Positions 26,704-35,933 of a stretch of 64,000 nucleotides of DNA are shown piece after piece. The notes under the pieces were generated by a model. The model ran no database searches and was not told the DNA's origin. It was given only the letters and a program-made list of their open reading frames with translations. The first letter of the stretch is position 1. Each line of letters opens with the position of its first letter. This stretch comes from Bacillota bacterium (lineage in GTDB: Bacteria; Bacillota; UBA4882; UBA8346): NCBI GenBank assembly GCA_023435225.1, contig JAEYRX010000012.1:62001-126000 (forward strand), written 5' to 3'. The translations under genes and the position numbers were made by a program.

Positions 26704-27449
26704 TTCTTTGGTAGAATTATTTCCTGGAAAACCTCATTTAACGGTATCTCAAGACTATTAAAAACGGTTGACTTAATTATATCTTCTTTTTTTAGAGTAT
26801 TTAGACTTTCAATACCTTTTTCCGGAGAAAAGGAGTATTGCAAAACATTTTTGTTTTCCAAATCAACAATCCAGTATTCCGAAACGCCGCTTTTCATGTA
26901 GAGGTTTAACTTAATGACCATGTCCTTGCTTTTAGTCGAAGGAGACAATACTTCTATAATCAACGCCGGTGTACCCTCGTATTTATTATCGACATTGATC
27001 TTGTCTTGGTCGCAGATTACAATAACATCCGGTTGAACCACATTGGGATCTTCTTCAAACTTGGTTGCAAAACCGAAAAGTCGCACATCAAATGGGGCTG
27101 TTAATGAACGGCACGGTTTTCCTTTAAAATAATTATAAAAACGCCCTGATATTTCGTTCACTACAATCTGGTGGTTAAAACTCGGGGAAGCCATCAGGTA
27201 AACCTCACCGTCAATCAATTCATACCTTTGGTCGGAAGAATTGACCAAAGTCATATAATCTTCATAGCTGATTTTTTTAGATGCTTTATAATCTTTTGCC
27301 TCCTCGTGCAGCAAAAGATAATCAGGTTCGGTGTAATGAATAAGCTTGGCGACACATTTGCCGTTTTTGAGAATAAGGATATCTTCCTTCTCAGCTAGAG
27401 AAAGATATTTACCAAAAGCATTTTGCAAATCAGTGGTATTTACACGCAT
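26700..27449 (-). CDS. Phd antitoxin domain fused to Uma2 (DUF820) nuclease domain
   Basis: A 249-residue protein. Residues 1-42 look like a Phd/YefM antitoxin N-terminus (MRVNTTDLQNAFGKYLSLAE then ILKNGKCVAKLI), a DNA-binding fold. Residues about 57-245 form a Uma2 domain of the PD-(D/E)xK superfamily with Glu78 (YELIDGEVYLM), Asp141 (QPDVIVI) and Glu166 (LIIEVLSPS). Uma2 proteins are numerous in bacteria and of largely unknown role. The fusion puts an operator-binding module on a nuclease fold in one chain. The upstream AT-rich segment near 27470-27490 (AATTATAGCTATAATT) is palindromic and may be its operator. Confidence 0.82.
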   Translation of the reverse strand: MRVNTTDLQNAFGKYLSLAEKEDILILKNGKCVAKLIHYTEPDYLLLHEEAKDYKASKKISYEDYMTLVNSSDQRYELIDGEVYLMASPSFNHQIVVNEISGRFYNYFKGKPCRSLTAPFDVRLFGFATKFEEDPNVVQPDVIVICDQDKINVDNKYEGTPALIIEVLSPSTKSKDMVIKLNLYMKSGVSEYWIVDLENKNVLQYSFSPEKGIESLNTLKKEDIIKSTVFNSLEIPLNEVFQEIILPKN

Positions 27450-27462
27450 GATATCACCGCTT

Positions 27463-27520
27463 TTATTAATTATAGCTATAATTGTAAATCAAATTAGCTA
27501 TTATGTCAATTTTTTAGCTA
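27463..27520 (-). promoter_or_regulatory. palindromic upstream region of Phd-Uma2 gene
   Basis: TTAATTATAGCTATAATTGT around 27467-27486 is a near-perfect palindrome centred on TAGCTA. TTAGCTAT-type words recur at about 27493 and 27513 (TTAGCTATAGTT). Phd-type proteins bind such palindromes in their own promoters. Autoregulation is inferred. Confidence 0.45.
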
Positions 27521-27574
27521 TAGTTGTTCGAAATATTTAGAAAATTATATTAAAAAGTATAAACGGAGGGAATA

Positions 27575-28009
27575 ATGAAGGACTACAACAATCTAATAAG
27601 TGAACGGGTACATCATTATTATTGGGACGAGGATTTAAATTGCGCCACCACTGTCTTATTAATAATGGCGGAGATATTTGCGATCGAGCTTTTACCTCAA
27701 ACACTTCATGCGGCTATTGGTATGCATGGCGCAGGAGGGTTCCGGGCTCAGTGTGGGCTAGTGGAGGGCTCATTGATGTTTATCGGCATTATAGGGAGAG
27801 AGCGGGGCTTGGCTGATGAGTCTATCATAAAATATTGCTATGATTTTGCTGCTGAATTTCAGAAGAATTTCGGTAGTTTATCATGTAGTGAGTTGCGGCC
27901 CCAGGGCTTTAAACCCGATAATCCACCGCATCTATGTGAAAATTTAACTAGAAAGGTTGTGCAACTTTTGGTGGAAAACATACATAAAATTAATATTAAT
28001 AGTGACTAA
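27575..28009 (+). CDS. C_GCAxxG_C_C family protein
   Basis: A 144-residue protein matching the redox-type C_GCAxxG_C_C family: an early Cys in DLNCATTVL, then GMHGAGGFRAQCGLVEGSLM in the place of the GCAxxG...C stretch, and later Cys in SCSELRP and HLCENL. The first motif cysteine is replaced in the GAGGF version here. Members are thought to bind metal or cluster cofactors; the reaction is unknown. The ATG follows CGGAGGG. Confidence 0.75.
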   Translation: MKDYNNLISERVHHYYWDEDLNCATTVLLIMAEIFAIELLPQTLHAAIGMHGAGGFRAQCGLVEGSLMFIGIIGRERGLADESIIKYCYDFAAEFQKNFGSLSCSELRPQGFKPDNPPHLCENLTRKVVQLLVENIHKININSD

Positions 28010-28083
28010 AAAGATTAAATTTTGACCACGAAAGGCACGAAATCCACTAAAAATTTTTAATTTATTGAAAAATATTAGTAATT

Positions 28084-28122
28084 GGCTGTACCATAAAGGA
28101 TTGGAACAGCTTATTTTTTTTG
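28084..28122 (+). terminator. probable terminator
   Basis: GGCTGT..CC and GG..ACAGCTT form a stem, followed by eight T. Confidence 0.65.
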
Positions 28123-28230
28123 TTTAAAATCGTTAAGATAATTCTAAACAGCCTTTATAAAGGGTTTATCTTTTTTGGCGAGAATATTTGTTTAAAAGAA
28201 TTGCAATCTAAAATGATTTGAGGATAAAAC

Positions 28231-30417
28231 TTGAAAATGAAACCGAAAAAGATTTTTTTATTAATATTGGTGATTGTTTTAAGTATAGTTAGCTCAACGC
28301 TAGTTGTTGCAAGCGAAGAACCGGTTACCCGCCCAAAAATCGGCCTAGCCTTAGGTGGTGGTAGCGCTTTAGGTTTTACCCATATCGGAGTCTTAAAATG
28401 GTTGGAGGAAAATCATATCCCGGTTGATAATATAGCTGGAACCAGTATGGGAGGGTTAATCGGAGGATTTTATGCCATGGGGATGAGCCCCGCCGAAATT
28501 GAAACATTAATTAAAGGTATGGATTGGGACCGGCTGTTTGATTCGAAGCCGCCCTTTAATGCTTTAGATTTCCGGCGAAAAGAGGACAAGCTGGATTATC
28601 CGGGGGAGATTGAGTTTGGTTTAAGAGATGCCATATTTATTCCTAACGGTATATCCGCTTATCGAGTGGATTATTTATTAAGTCGTCTGACGTTGCCATA
28701 TTCTACCATCAATAGTTTTAATGAGCTTCCAATACCATATCGATGTGTAGCAACTGATCTTAAAAAATCCGAAAGGGTTGTTCTTCAAGATGGACTGTTG
28801 TCTCAGGCTTTACGAGCCACTATGTCAATCCCGGGAGCTTTTACACCGGTAGAGATCAACGGACAGATATTGGTAGACGGGGGTTTGCTTGATAATGTCC
28901 CGGCTGATGTCGTTCAAAGTATGGGGTCGGATATCATAATTGCAGTGAATTGTAATCAAAATAATAAGAGTAATGATATGCGAAAAATTGTGCCTTTTCT
29001 AATGAGCGCCATCAATACTGTTCTAATTGACAATACTAATCGTTCGTTAAGATACGCCGATTGTGTCATCCATCCGGAAGTTGGGAATTTATCCTTTATT
29101 GATTGGAAAGCAGTGGATGAGTTCATAAAGGCCGGATATTTGGCGGCAGCTCAACAAAGTGAGCTATTAAAGCAATATCAGGTAGATGATCAAACTTGGC
29201 AGGAATATCTAGAAAATCGTTCTGCCCTGAAACGAAACCTAATACCGGTTCCTGAGGGAATTGAAATTATAGGCGTTAATGAAATAAATGAAGAGTCGAT
29301 TAGAAAAAAACTGCAACAATTTATCGGTCGGACGATTGATCCAACGGCTTTGGAAACAGCTCTAACTGAGTTGATGGGTTCCGGTCTTTATGAATGCCTT
29401 AACTATAATATTATTATTCAAAACCAAATTCCGGTTCTTTACATCACCGCCAAAGAAAAATCTTATGGTCCTCCATTTATAGGGGCTATTTTTCAAACCA
29501 GTTTTGTTGATGATCAGGCAAATTTTAATTTAGGAGCTCGAATGACCTCGTTTAATGTTGTTGGGCCTTATTCTGAATTGCGAACAGATATGTCGCTTGG
29601 AACCGACCCTGCTTTAAGCTTTGAACTTTACAAACCGGTTTTCAATAATCACTGGTTTTTGGCCCCTAAAATTTCTGTTGAACAATCCCACCAAAATCTT
29701 TTTGAAGGCGATGACCGGATCAATGATTTTCAAGTCAATAATAAAAATTTAGGTTGTGATATAGGTTATAATTTCAACAAATTTTCCGAATTAAGAGTCG
29801 GTTATGAGATAGGCGATCAAACTGTTGATACGATAGTGGGGCCTACCATCTCCGATTTGGACGGCCCGGTTCGTCAAGTTAAACTCAGATGGAGTTATTA
29901 TTGTAATACTGATAATCAGACATTTACTGAAAGCGCTTTTATCTGTGATTTTTACGGTAATTGGTATCAAGAGGCGCCTGGTGCAACTGAACCTTTTACT
30001 ACTGCTGAAGCAAAAATAAATTGGATTGTACCGGTAAATGATGATAATAGTTTCTTTATTCTGTTGGCGGCCGGTGATACTGTAAACGGACAGCCACCTT
30101 TATTGCAACAATTTTCGTTGGGTGGAACTTTTCAAATGGGAGTTTATTATAATAATCAATTACGTGGCCCAAATTACTGTTTGGGAACAATCGGTTTGAT
30201 AAAGAATATTGGACGGTCTTTCGGTATGAATAAACTTTATCTTGGTACATTTCTGGAAAACGGCAGTACTTTTGCGGATTGGTCCGACATTGATTTTGAT
30301 ACCGACCTCTCGGTTGGTTTATTAAGCCCGACTATGCTTGGGTCATTATATTTGGGAACAAGTATAAACACGGACAGGGAGGTTAAAATCAACCTTTTAT
30401 TTGGTCGTTTCTTTTAA
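28231..30417 (+). CDS. patatin-like phospholipase with C-terminal outer-membrane barrel
   Basis: A 728-residue protein. Signal peptide to about residue 28. The patatin domain has the oxyanion loop GGGSALG (42-48), nucleophile Ser72 in GTSMG and the catalytic Asp in DGG near 215. A POTRA-like region follows around 340-410 (IEIIGVNEINEESIRKKL). The rest, ending in FGRFF, is a BamA/surface-antigen-type beta barrel. Such patatin-barrel proteins (related to PlpD, type Vd secretion) place a lipase at the outer membrane. The likely start is TTG 28231, about seven bases after GAGG; ATG 28237 is an alternative. Strong evidence for a diderm cell. Confidence 0.9.
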   Translation: MKMKPKKIFLLILVIVLSIVSSTLVVASEEPVTRPKIGLALGGGSALGFTHIGVLKWLEENHIPVDNIAGTSMGGLIGGFYAMGMSPAEIETLIKGMDWDRLFDSKPPFNALDFRRKEDKLDYPGEIEFGLRDAIFIPNGISAYRVDYLLSRLTLPYSTINSFNELPIPYRCVATDLKKSERVVLQDGLLSQALRATMSIPGAFTPVEINGQILVDGGLLDNVPADVVQSMGSDIIIAVNCNQNNKSNDMRKIVPFLMSAINTVLIDNTNRSLRYADCVIHPEVGNLSFIDWKAVDEFIKAGYLAAAQQSELLKQYQVDDQTWQEYLENRSALKRNLIPVPEGIEIIGVNEINEESIRKKLQQFIGRTIDPTALETALTELMGSGLYECLNYNIIIQNQIPVLYITAKEKSYGPPFIGAIFQTSFVDDQANFNLGARMTSFNVVGPYSELRTDMSLGTDPALSFELYKPVFNNHWFLAPKISVEQSHQNLFEGDDRINDFQVNNKNLGCDIGYNFNKFSELRVGYEIGDQTVDTIVGPTISDLDGPVRQVKLRWSYYCNTDNQTFTESAFICDFYGNWYQEAPGATEPFTTAEAKINWIVPVNDDNSFFILLAAGDTVNGQPPLLQQFSLGGTFQMGVYYNNQLRGPNYCLGTIGLIKNIGRSFGMNKLYLGTFLENGSTFADWSDIDFDTDLSVGLLSPTMLGSLYLGTSINTDREVKINLLFGRFF

Positions 30418-30643
30418 AAATTTGAATACCCGGGGAATTCTTTGCGATTTCGCTGTAGTTGATGTATGTCTGCACCTTTTTACTAAAAAGGGTACAAGCT
30501 AAGTGAAGGAATTTAAATCCCTCCGGTACATTAACTATAAAAAATAAAGATATATTAGTATAATTAACCTCTTTTTTGTCAATTTATAGGATAGAAAGTC
30601 TATTTTAATGCAAGTTTTGGAATGACGAAGAAGAGGCGAAAGT

Positions 30644-31156
30644 ATGGTAAGTAAATTTAGATCATTATTAATATTAACATTAATATTAGTCATCTTTTTT
30701 TTCTTTGGTGCTTATAATCTTCTACAAACTAGAGCGGAAGTAAAACCGGATGATCAGATAATAATTGAACAAATTGTTCTAACTCAGGTTAATTATTCCC
30801 GGTTTATCAAAGTGGAGATAAATAATAACCTAAAATGGAATGATTCCAGTTCACTTCCTCCGGGCAAGAATATTTTAATACATTTTGTCATGGAGATGTT
30901 GCCGGATTGGGAAGCCAGAGATATTGTTAATTGGTTTAGCCAAGACTGCTATGAGATTTTTAAAGATATTTATCATGATGATTGGGATGTTGTAAAGATA
31001 CCCGTAAATGAGGTATCAATTTACGGGTATCTCAATCAAAAATTGCTTTGTCGGGTAACTCTAACTAGGAAAGATGCTGTAAATATTATTTGGGATAAAG
31101 TCTCAGTATTTAACATGAAGGCTTTTATCAGCGATATGACTACATTCAGACAATAA
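30644..31156 (+). CDS. hypothetical secreted or anchored protein
   Basis: A 170-residue protein with an N-terminal hydrophobic helix (LLILTLILVIFFFFGAY) and a soluble outer domain containing ILIHFVMEMLPDWEARDIVNWFSQDCYEIFKDIY. No family recognised. The ribosome site is weak (GAGGCGAA). A perfect 14-bp inverted repeat lies inside the gene at 30996-31032. Confidence 0.6.
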   Translation: MVSKFRSLLILTLILVIFFFFGAYNLLQTRAEVKPDDQIIIEQIVLTQVNYSRFIKVEINNNLKWNDSSSLPPGKNILIHFVMEMLPDWEARDIVNWFSQDCYEIFKDIYHDDWDVVKIPVNEVSIYGYLNQKLLCRVTLTRKDAVNIIWDKVSVFNMKAFISDMTTFRQ

Positions 31157-31257
31157 TTTATTACCAAGTTGCTTCAAAAAGGTATTAAGAGGGCAATGAC
31201 AAAACTAGTCTTGCCTTTCATTGATTCATTCATCGCTTTTTGGATGGATAAACAAAT

Positions 31258-31297
31258 TAAATCCCACATTTCTGATAGATGCGGGATTTTTATTTTT
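31258..31297. terminator. bidirectional terminator
   Basis: AAATCCC-ACAT and ATG-CGGGATTT form a stem between two convergent genes, with T runs downstream on the plus strand. Confidence 0.75.
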
Positions 31298-31307
31298 ATA
31301 ATAAAGC

Positions 31308-32309
31308 TTATTCTTCTTCCATTATTTTATCATAAAAACCAACATATTGATCTTTTTCCGTACTGTCAAGGAAGGACATTGCCGAACGGGGGTGCATATT
31401 TAATTGACCGGTAATCAGGTAAGGAATATCAAATCCCCAGGCTACTTTTTGCCGTAAAGGAACAATATAATCCTGAATACATTGGATAACCGGCCGAAGG
31501 TGAAACTTAGGATTTTTTAGGAACCCAATCAATAACTCTATCGGACAGTTGCCCGCTCCTCTTCCTAAACCGCCGATAGTGGCGTCTAAAAAGCTGGCGC
31601 CTAAAATTAAGGCTTCGATTGTATTGGCATAGGCTAATTGTTGATTGTTATGGGCGTGAATTCCGACTTTTTTTCCGGATGCTTCAGCGTATTTAATATA
31701 CTTTTTGGTTAAATCCTGGATCTCTTCGGAATAAAGCGCTCCAAAACTATCAACCAGGTAGATAACATCAACTTCAGTTTGGGCCAACATCTCCAGGGCT
31801 TCGTCCAACTCTTTCTCCTGGACTATGGAGATGGCCATTAGATTAATGGTTGTTTCATAACCTTTATCATGGGCGTCTTTTATCATGTCAATTGCAGCCG
31901 GTATCTGGTGAATATAGGTGGCTACCCGGATCATATCAAGGACGCTTTGATCTTTAGGTAAAATATCTTCATGGTAATTAGTACGGTCGGCATCGGCCAT
32001 TACCGATAATTTGAGAGAATTATCATTTTCACCGACAATCCGCCGGAGATCTTCCTCATCACAAAATTTCCACTTACCAAATTCCGAGGTGGAGAAGATT
32101 TTTTTGGAGGCTTTGTAACCTAGCTCCATGTAATCTATCCCCGCCGCTACACAGGTATTATAGACTGCCCGGACGAAGTCATCCTCAAATTTGCAATTGT
32201 TGATTAACCCGCCATCACGGATAGTACAATCAAAGACCTTGATATCCGGACGATAAGTCAACCAAGTTCCCTTTTTTTCAGCCAAACAATTCACTCCGTT
32301 TTTATTCAT
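31308..32309 (-). CDS. DRE-TIM aldolase/HMGL-like protein
   Basis: A 333-residue TIM barrel of the HMG-CoA lyase-like, DRE-TIM metallolyase superfamily. The signature FDCTIRDGGL near residue 27 supplies the metal-binding Asp and catalytic Arg. HAHNNQQLAYANT near 220 gives the His pair that binds the metal. The closest style is the 4-hydroxy-2-oxovalerate-aldolase-like group annotated 'aldolase catalytic domain', often found near sugar or surface-polysaccharide genes. The start has AGGAGGG upstream. Substrate unknown. Confidence 0.82.
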   Translation of the reverse strand: MNKNGVNCLAEKKGTWLTYRPDIKVFDCTIRDGGLINNCKFEDDFVRAVYNTCVAAGIDYMELGYKASKKIFSTSEFGKWKFCDEEDLRRIVGENDNSLKLSVMADADRTNYHEDILPKDQSVLDMIRVATYIHQIPAAIDMIKDAHDKGYETTINLMAISIVQEKELDEALEMLAQTEVDVIYLVDSFGALYSEEIQDLTKKYIKYAEASGKKVGIHAHNNQQLAYANTIEALILGASFLDATIGGLGRGAGNCPIELLIGFLKNPKFHLRPVIQCIQDYIVPLRQKVAWGFDIPYLITGQLNMHPRSAMSFLDSTEKDQYVGFYDKIMEEE

Positions 32310-32604
32310 ATCTTTCCCTCCTAAATAGTTGATAAATTCAACATTTCAATAATCTTTTAGGAAGAAGAGATAGAAAGGTGAGATCGGTAACAAAAATAAA
32401 GTGGAAATAATTCTATGCTCAAAACTAAAAAAGCTGTTTTTTAGCAATAGAAAACTAGAATACTAGAAGTATTGAGGGATACCGTTCTACTTTGCTACCC
32501 AAAACTTAAATAATCCTACCTAACTACCATTCTACTTCCTGCTAATGGAAAAAACTATATCAATTATTATAACTTTACCGGCAACTTTTAACAAGTATTA
32601 AATT

Positions 32605-32636
32605 TGATATTTATTTAATCTGATATTTATTTAATC
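32605..32636. repeat. 16-bp tandem duplication
   Basis: TGATATTTATTTAATC occurs twice in a row in the 602-base gap between the aldolase and glycosyltransferase genes. Four CCAATAA units also lie at about 32853-32880. I see no gene in this gap. Confidence 0.8.
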
Positions 32637-32737
32637 TATACTTAGAAGATCTTTTTTACAAACTTATGGAGTATGTTATAATTGGTCTAAAAACAACTCA
32701 TCCCACGATATATTGATGTTATTGAAAGTATAAACCG

Positions 32738-32761
32738 GCCCTTCTCTCGCGAGAGAAGGGC
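32738..32761. repeat. perfect hairpin CCCTTCTCTCGCGAGAGAAGGG
   Basis: A palindrome with 11-bp arms and no loop, followed by CGCGGG. It has no T tail, so it is probably an intergenic palindrome and not a terminator. Confidence 0.6.
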
Positions 32762-32911
32762 GCGGGAACTTTGTTTTTAGTTGTTACAGAAAAGCTTTCA
32801 GAAAGTAGACTTATTAAACAGCTCGGGTGAGTTAATATTGATAAATATTTTTACCAATAACCAATAACCAATAACCAATAACTAATGAACTAAATATGGA
32901 GGAGTTTTTTT

Positions 32912-34441
32912 ATGGAAACAAACAAAATTACAAAAACCTGGAATCCTGAATTAATCATGTTGGGCATTTTTATTATTATCAAGCTGATACTATCTTTATT
33001 ACCTATAAGTTACGGCATTTTCCGGGATGAGTTTTATTACCTCTCTATGAGTAAGCATCTGGGATTGGGATATGTTGACGTTCCACCGTTATCCCCATTG
33101 ATTTTAGCCGGAGTTCGTTTTTTATTCGGCGATTCATTTTTCGCTTTGCATCTCATTCCAGCCATATCTGGCGGATTGTTTCTGTGGTTGGCTTATTTGT
33201 TGGTTAAGAAATTGAACGGAAACAGTTTTGCCGTCTTTCTCACTTTAACTACGGTATTGCTGGCGCCATATTTTATTGCGATTGATAGTATTTATACATA
33301 TGATACCTTTAATAAATTATTTTGGCTATTATTCAGTTATTTGATGATCCGGTTGATCCGGACAGAAGACCCGAAATATTGGATCTATATCGGGATTGCT
33401 TCCGGTGTTGGTTTGCTTTTTAAGATTACCCTCTTTTATCTCGGATTTGGATGGATAATGGGGCTTTTATTTACAAAACAGCGCAAGTTGCTTTTCCGCC
33501 GGGAGGTACTATTAGCTGGAGTGCTGGTACTTATAATATTTTCCCCTTATCTAATTTGGCAGGCCCAACATGGGTTTGTTTCTTTGGAGTATTATCATAA
33601 TTATACCGGAAAAATCAGTGATTTTTCACCAATAAGATATATAATGGACCAAGTTGATAGCATGAGTAAGTTGGCGTTTCCAATTTGGGTAGCCGGTTTA
33701 TATTATTTATTATTTCATCCGCAAGGTAAAAAATTGCGTAGTGCCGGCATTACATATCTGGTAATCCTAATCTTAAGTTACCTGTTAAAATCCAAACCTG
33801 ATTTAATTTTACCTTTTTATGTGGTTTTATTTACCGCCGGTTCAATCTGGATGGGTGATTTATTGGCTGGTGATAAAAAACGTTGGTGGCGATATGGAGT
33901 TACGGTAGCAGTTATTTTTTCAGGGATAACCTCATTACCGATGGCCCGTCCGGTTTTACCGGTAGAAACTTTAATCCGGTTTTACGGTACACCTACGGGT
34001 AATGTGGAACGGCTGGCTTTGGCTAATCTACCCCAGTTTTATGCCGATCGTTTTGGCTGGGAAGAGATGACCCGGAAAGTAGCGGAGGTATACAGTTCAT
34101 TACCGGCAGAGGACCAGGCTAAAGCTTGTATACTTGTCAGTAACTATGGCGAAGCTGGAGCTATAGAGTATTATGGGGTGAAATACGGATTACCGTTGCC
34201 GCCTATCAGTGGCCATAACCAATATCATGTCTGGGGCCCGGGCCGGTTTACCGGAGAAGTAGTAATTTCAGTCGGTTTACCCGTTTATGATCTGGAGGCC
34301 CATTTTCAAACTGTCCAGGAAGGCGCAGTATTAACTGATAAATATATGATGCCATATGAAAAGGCCAATCCTATTTGTATTTGCCGTGATTCCCTAGTTC
34401 CATTTCAAAAGATCAAACCTTGGTTAAAGTGGTTGAATTAG
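32912..34441 (+). CDS. PMT/ArnT-type membrane glycosyltransferase
   Basis: A 509-residue protein with about eleven membrane helices in the first 330 residues and a periplasmic C-terminal domain. The GT39/ArnT signature is present: an acidic pair in GIFRDEFYYLSMSKHL near residue 36 in the first outer loop, followed by GYVDVPPLSPLI. Members move sugars from polyprenyl-phosphate carriers to proteins or lipid A. The acceptor here is unknown. The ATG follows ATGGAGGAG. No partner glycosylation genes are adjacent. Confidence 0.85.
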   Translation: METNKITKTWNPELIMLGIFIIIKLILSLLPISYGIFRDEFYYLSMSKHLGLGYVDVPPLSPLILAGVRFLFGDSFFALHLIPAISGGLFLWLAYLLVKKLNGNSFAVFLTLTTVLLAPYFIAIDSIYTYDTFNKLFWLLFSYLMIRLIRTEDPKYWIYIGIASGVGLLFKITLFYLGFGWIMGLLFTKQRKLLFRREVLLAGVLVLIIFSPYLIWQAQHGFVSLEYYHNYTGKISDFSPIRYIMDQVDSMSKLAFPIWVAGLYYLLFHPQGKKLRSAGITYLVILILSYLLKSKPDLILPFYVVLFTAGSIWMGDLLAGDKKRWWRYGVTVAVIFSGITSLPMARPVLPVETLIRFYGTPTGNVERLALANLPQFYADRFGWEEMTRKVAEVYSSLPAEDQAKACILVSNYGEAGAIEYYGVKYGLPLPPISGHNQYHVWGPGRFTGEVVISVGLPVYDLEAHFQTVQEGAVLTDKYMMPYEKANPICICRDSLVPFQKIKPWLKWLN

Positions 34442-34676
34442 ATTATGAATTGGTGCAGTTTTGTCGCTGAGGCGATTAAAAATATAAACCTGAAGTCATA
34501 ATTATTTATAGTGGTGCAGCCCAATTACCGCTTGGGCGTTCCACTACCATGAATGAAAAGGACATTATGAAAGTATGCAGTATTTCAAAAGAATCTCAAA
34601 AAATTGTCGTGCATATGGAAGCTATGAATCATTGTTTGTTGAAACGTATATACATGTTTTTCTTCGGAGGTAAATT

Positions 34677-35933
34677 TTGCGTATTTTACATACATCCGAC
34701 TGGCACCTCGGCCGCAGTTTGGAGGGACGAACCCGTCTTCCCGAGCAGGAGCAATTTATCGATGAGTTGGTGTATATTGCTACTAAAGAAGATATTCAAC
34801 TTATATTAGTAGCCGGCGATGTGTTTGATACATATAATCCGTCAGCTGAAGCTGAAAATTTATTCTATGATGCTTTAGAGCGGCTTTCCGATAACGGAAA
34901 ACGGGCTATAGTATCCATTGCCGGAAATCACGATAGTCCGGACCGGTTACATGCCGCCAATCCCTTGGCTTTGAAACACGGAATTTCATTATTCGGTTTC
35001 CCCGGCGAACAATTAGCGGTTGGAGCATCTCCTGGAGGAATCCAGCGGTTAAATGCCGGACCTGGTTGGATAGAGTTGGTAATACCCGGTTCAACCGAAA
35101 AAACTATAGTTTATGCGCTGCCTTATCCGTCGGAGGCGCGGTTAAATGAGATATTAACTGATAAGTTGGATGATGAATCGCAACAGATTGCTTATTCTGA
35201 GCGGGTGGGCCGGTTATTCGCCGAAGCGGACCAAATATTCAGGGCTGATACGGTAAATCTGACGGTTGCGCATCTGTTTGCTTTCGGCGGGGTTGAGAGC
35301 GAATCAGAAAGACAATTGGGAGGAGCTTTGGCGGTCTCACCGTTGGCTATGTCTAAACAAGCTCATTATACGGCACTTGGACATTTGCACCGCCCTCAAC
35401 AATTACAAAACACGCCCCAAGCCTGTCGGTACTCAGGTTCACCGCTTTCATTCAGTTTTTCCGAAGCGGATCAGCAAAAGGAAGTTATTATTGTCGATGT
35501 CAGTCCGGGTGGTTTAACTAAAGTGCAATCCCTAAGCTTAAGTTGCGGGAAAGCCTTAAAACGCTGGCGGGCTAATAGTATAGGAGAGGCCCGGCTTTGG
35601 TGCGCCGAACCAGGTAATCAAACATGCTGGGTAGAGTTGGAGGTTATGGCTGATCAGCCGTTGGAAGTTTCCGAGTTGGCTGAACTTCGCAAGAACCATT
35701 CTGGGATTCTAACCATCCGGCCAATTTTTCCTGAGCTTGAAGCGAAAAATTCGGATATGCATCGATTATCGGAGATGCCGCTAGTTGATCGGTTTAAATT
35801 ATTCTTTGAGCGGGATAAGGGTGTGGCGCCGCCTGAGGAGTTGATTAGATTCTTTTTGGAGATGGTGAATCAATCGGAGTCTGGTGATTATAATACGGAT
35901 GTTACCGAACCTACCGGAGGTGAGGTGGCTTGA
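34677..35933 (+). CDS. sbcD: Nuclease SbcCD subunit D
   Basis: The Mre11-type phosphoesterase subunit of the SbcCD complex, which trims hairpin and blocked DNA ends. Its 418 residues hold the metallophosphatase motifs DWHLGR (about 8-13), GDVFD (about 45), GNHD (about 82) and GHLH (about 237). The start is TTG 34677, six bases after CGGAGG, giving MRILHTSDWHLG as in homologues. It overlaps sbcC by four bases, so both subunits are made together. Confidence 0.95.
   Translation: MRILHTSDWHLGRSLEGRTRLPEQEQFIDELVYIATKEDIQLILVAGDVFDTYNPSAEAENLFYDALERLSDNGKRAIVSIAGNHDSPDRLHAANPLALKHGISLFGFPGEQLAVGASPGGIQRLNAGPGWIELVIPGSTEKTIVYALPYPSEARLNEILTDKLDDESQQIAYSERVGRLFAEADQIFRADTVNLTVAHLFAFGGVESESERQLGGALAVSPLAMSKQAHYTALGHLHRPQQLQNTPQACRYSGSPLSFSFSEADQQKEVIIVDVSPGGLTKVQSLSLSCGKALKRWRANSIGEARLWCAEPGNQTCWVELEVMADQPLEVSELAELRKNHSGILTIRPIFPELEAKNSDMHRLSEMPLVDRFKLFFERDKGVAPPEELIRFFLEMVNQSESGDYNTDVTEPTGGEVA

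Noticed and set aside
34549..34809. 86-residue frame overlapping the sbcD start
   Set aside because: It runs in another frame through the conserved SbcD N-terminus, so it is a shadow.
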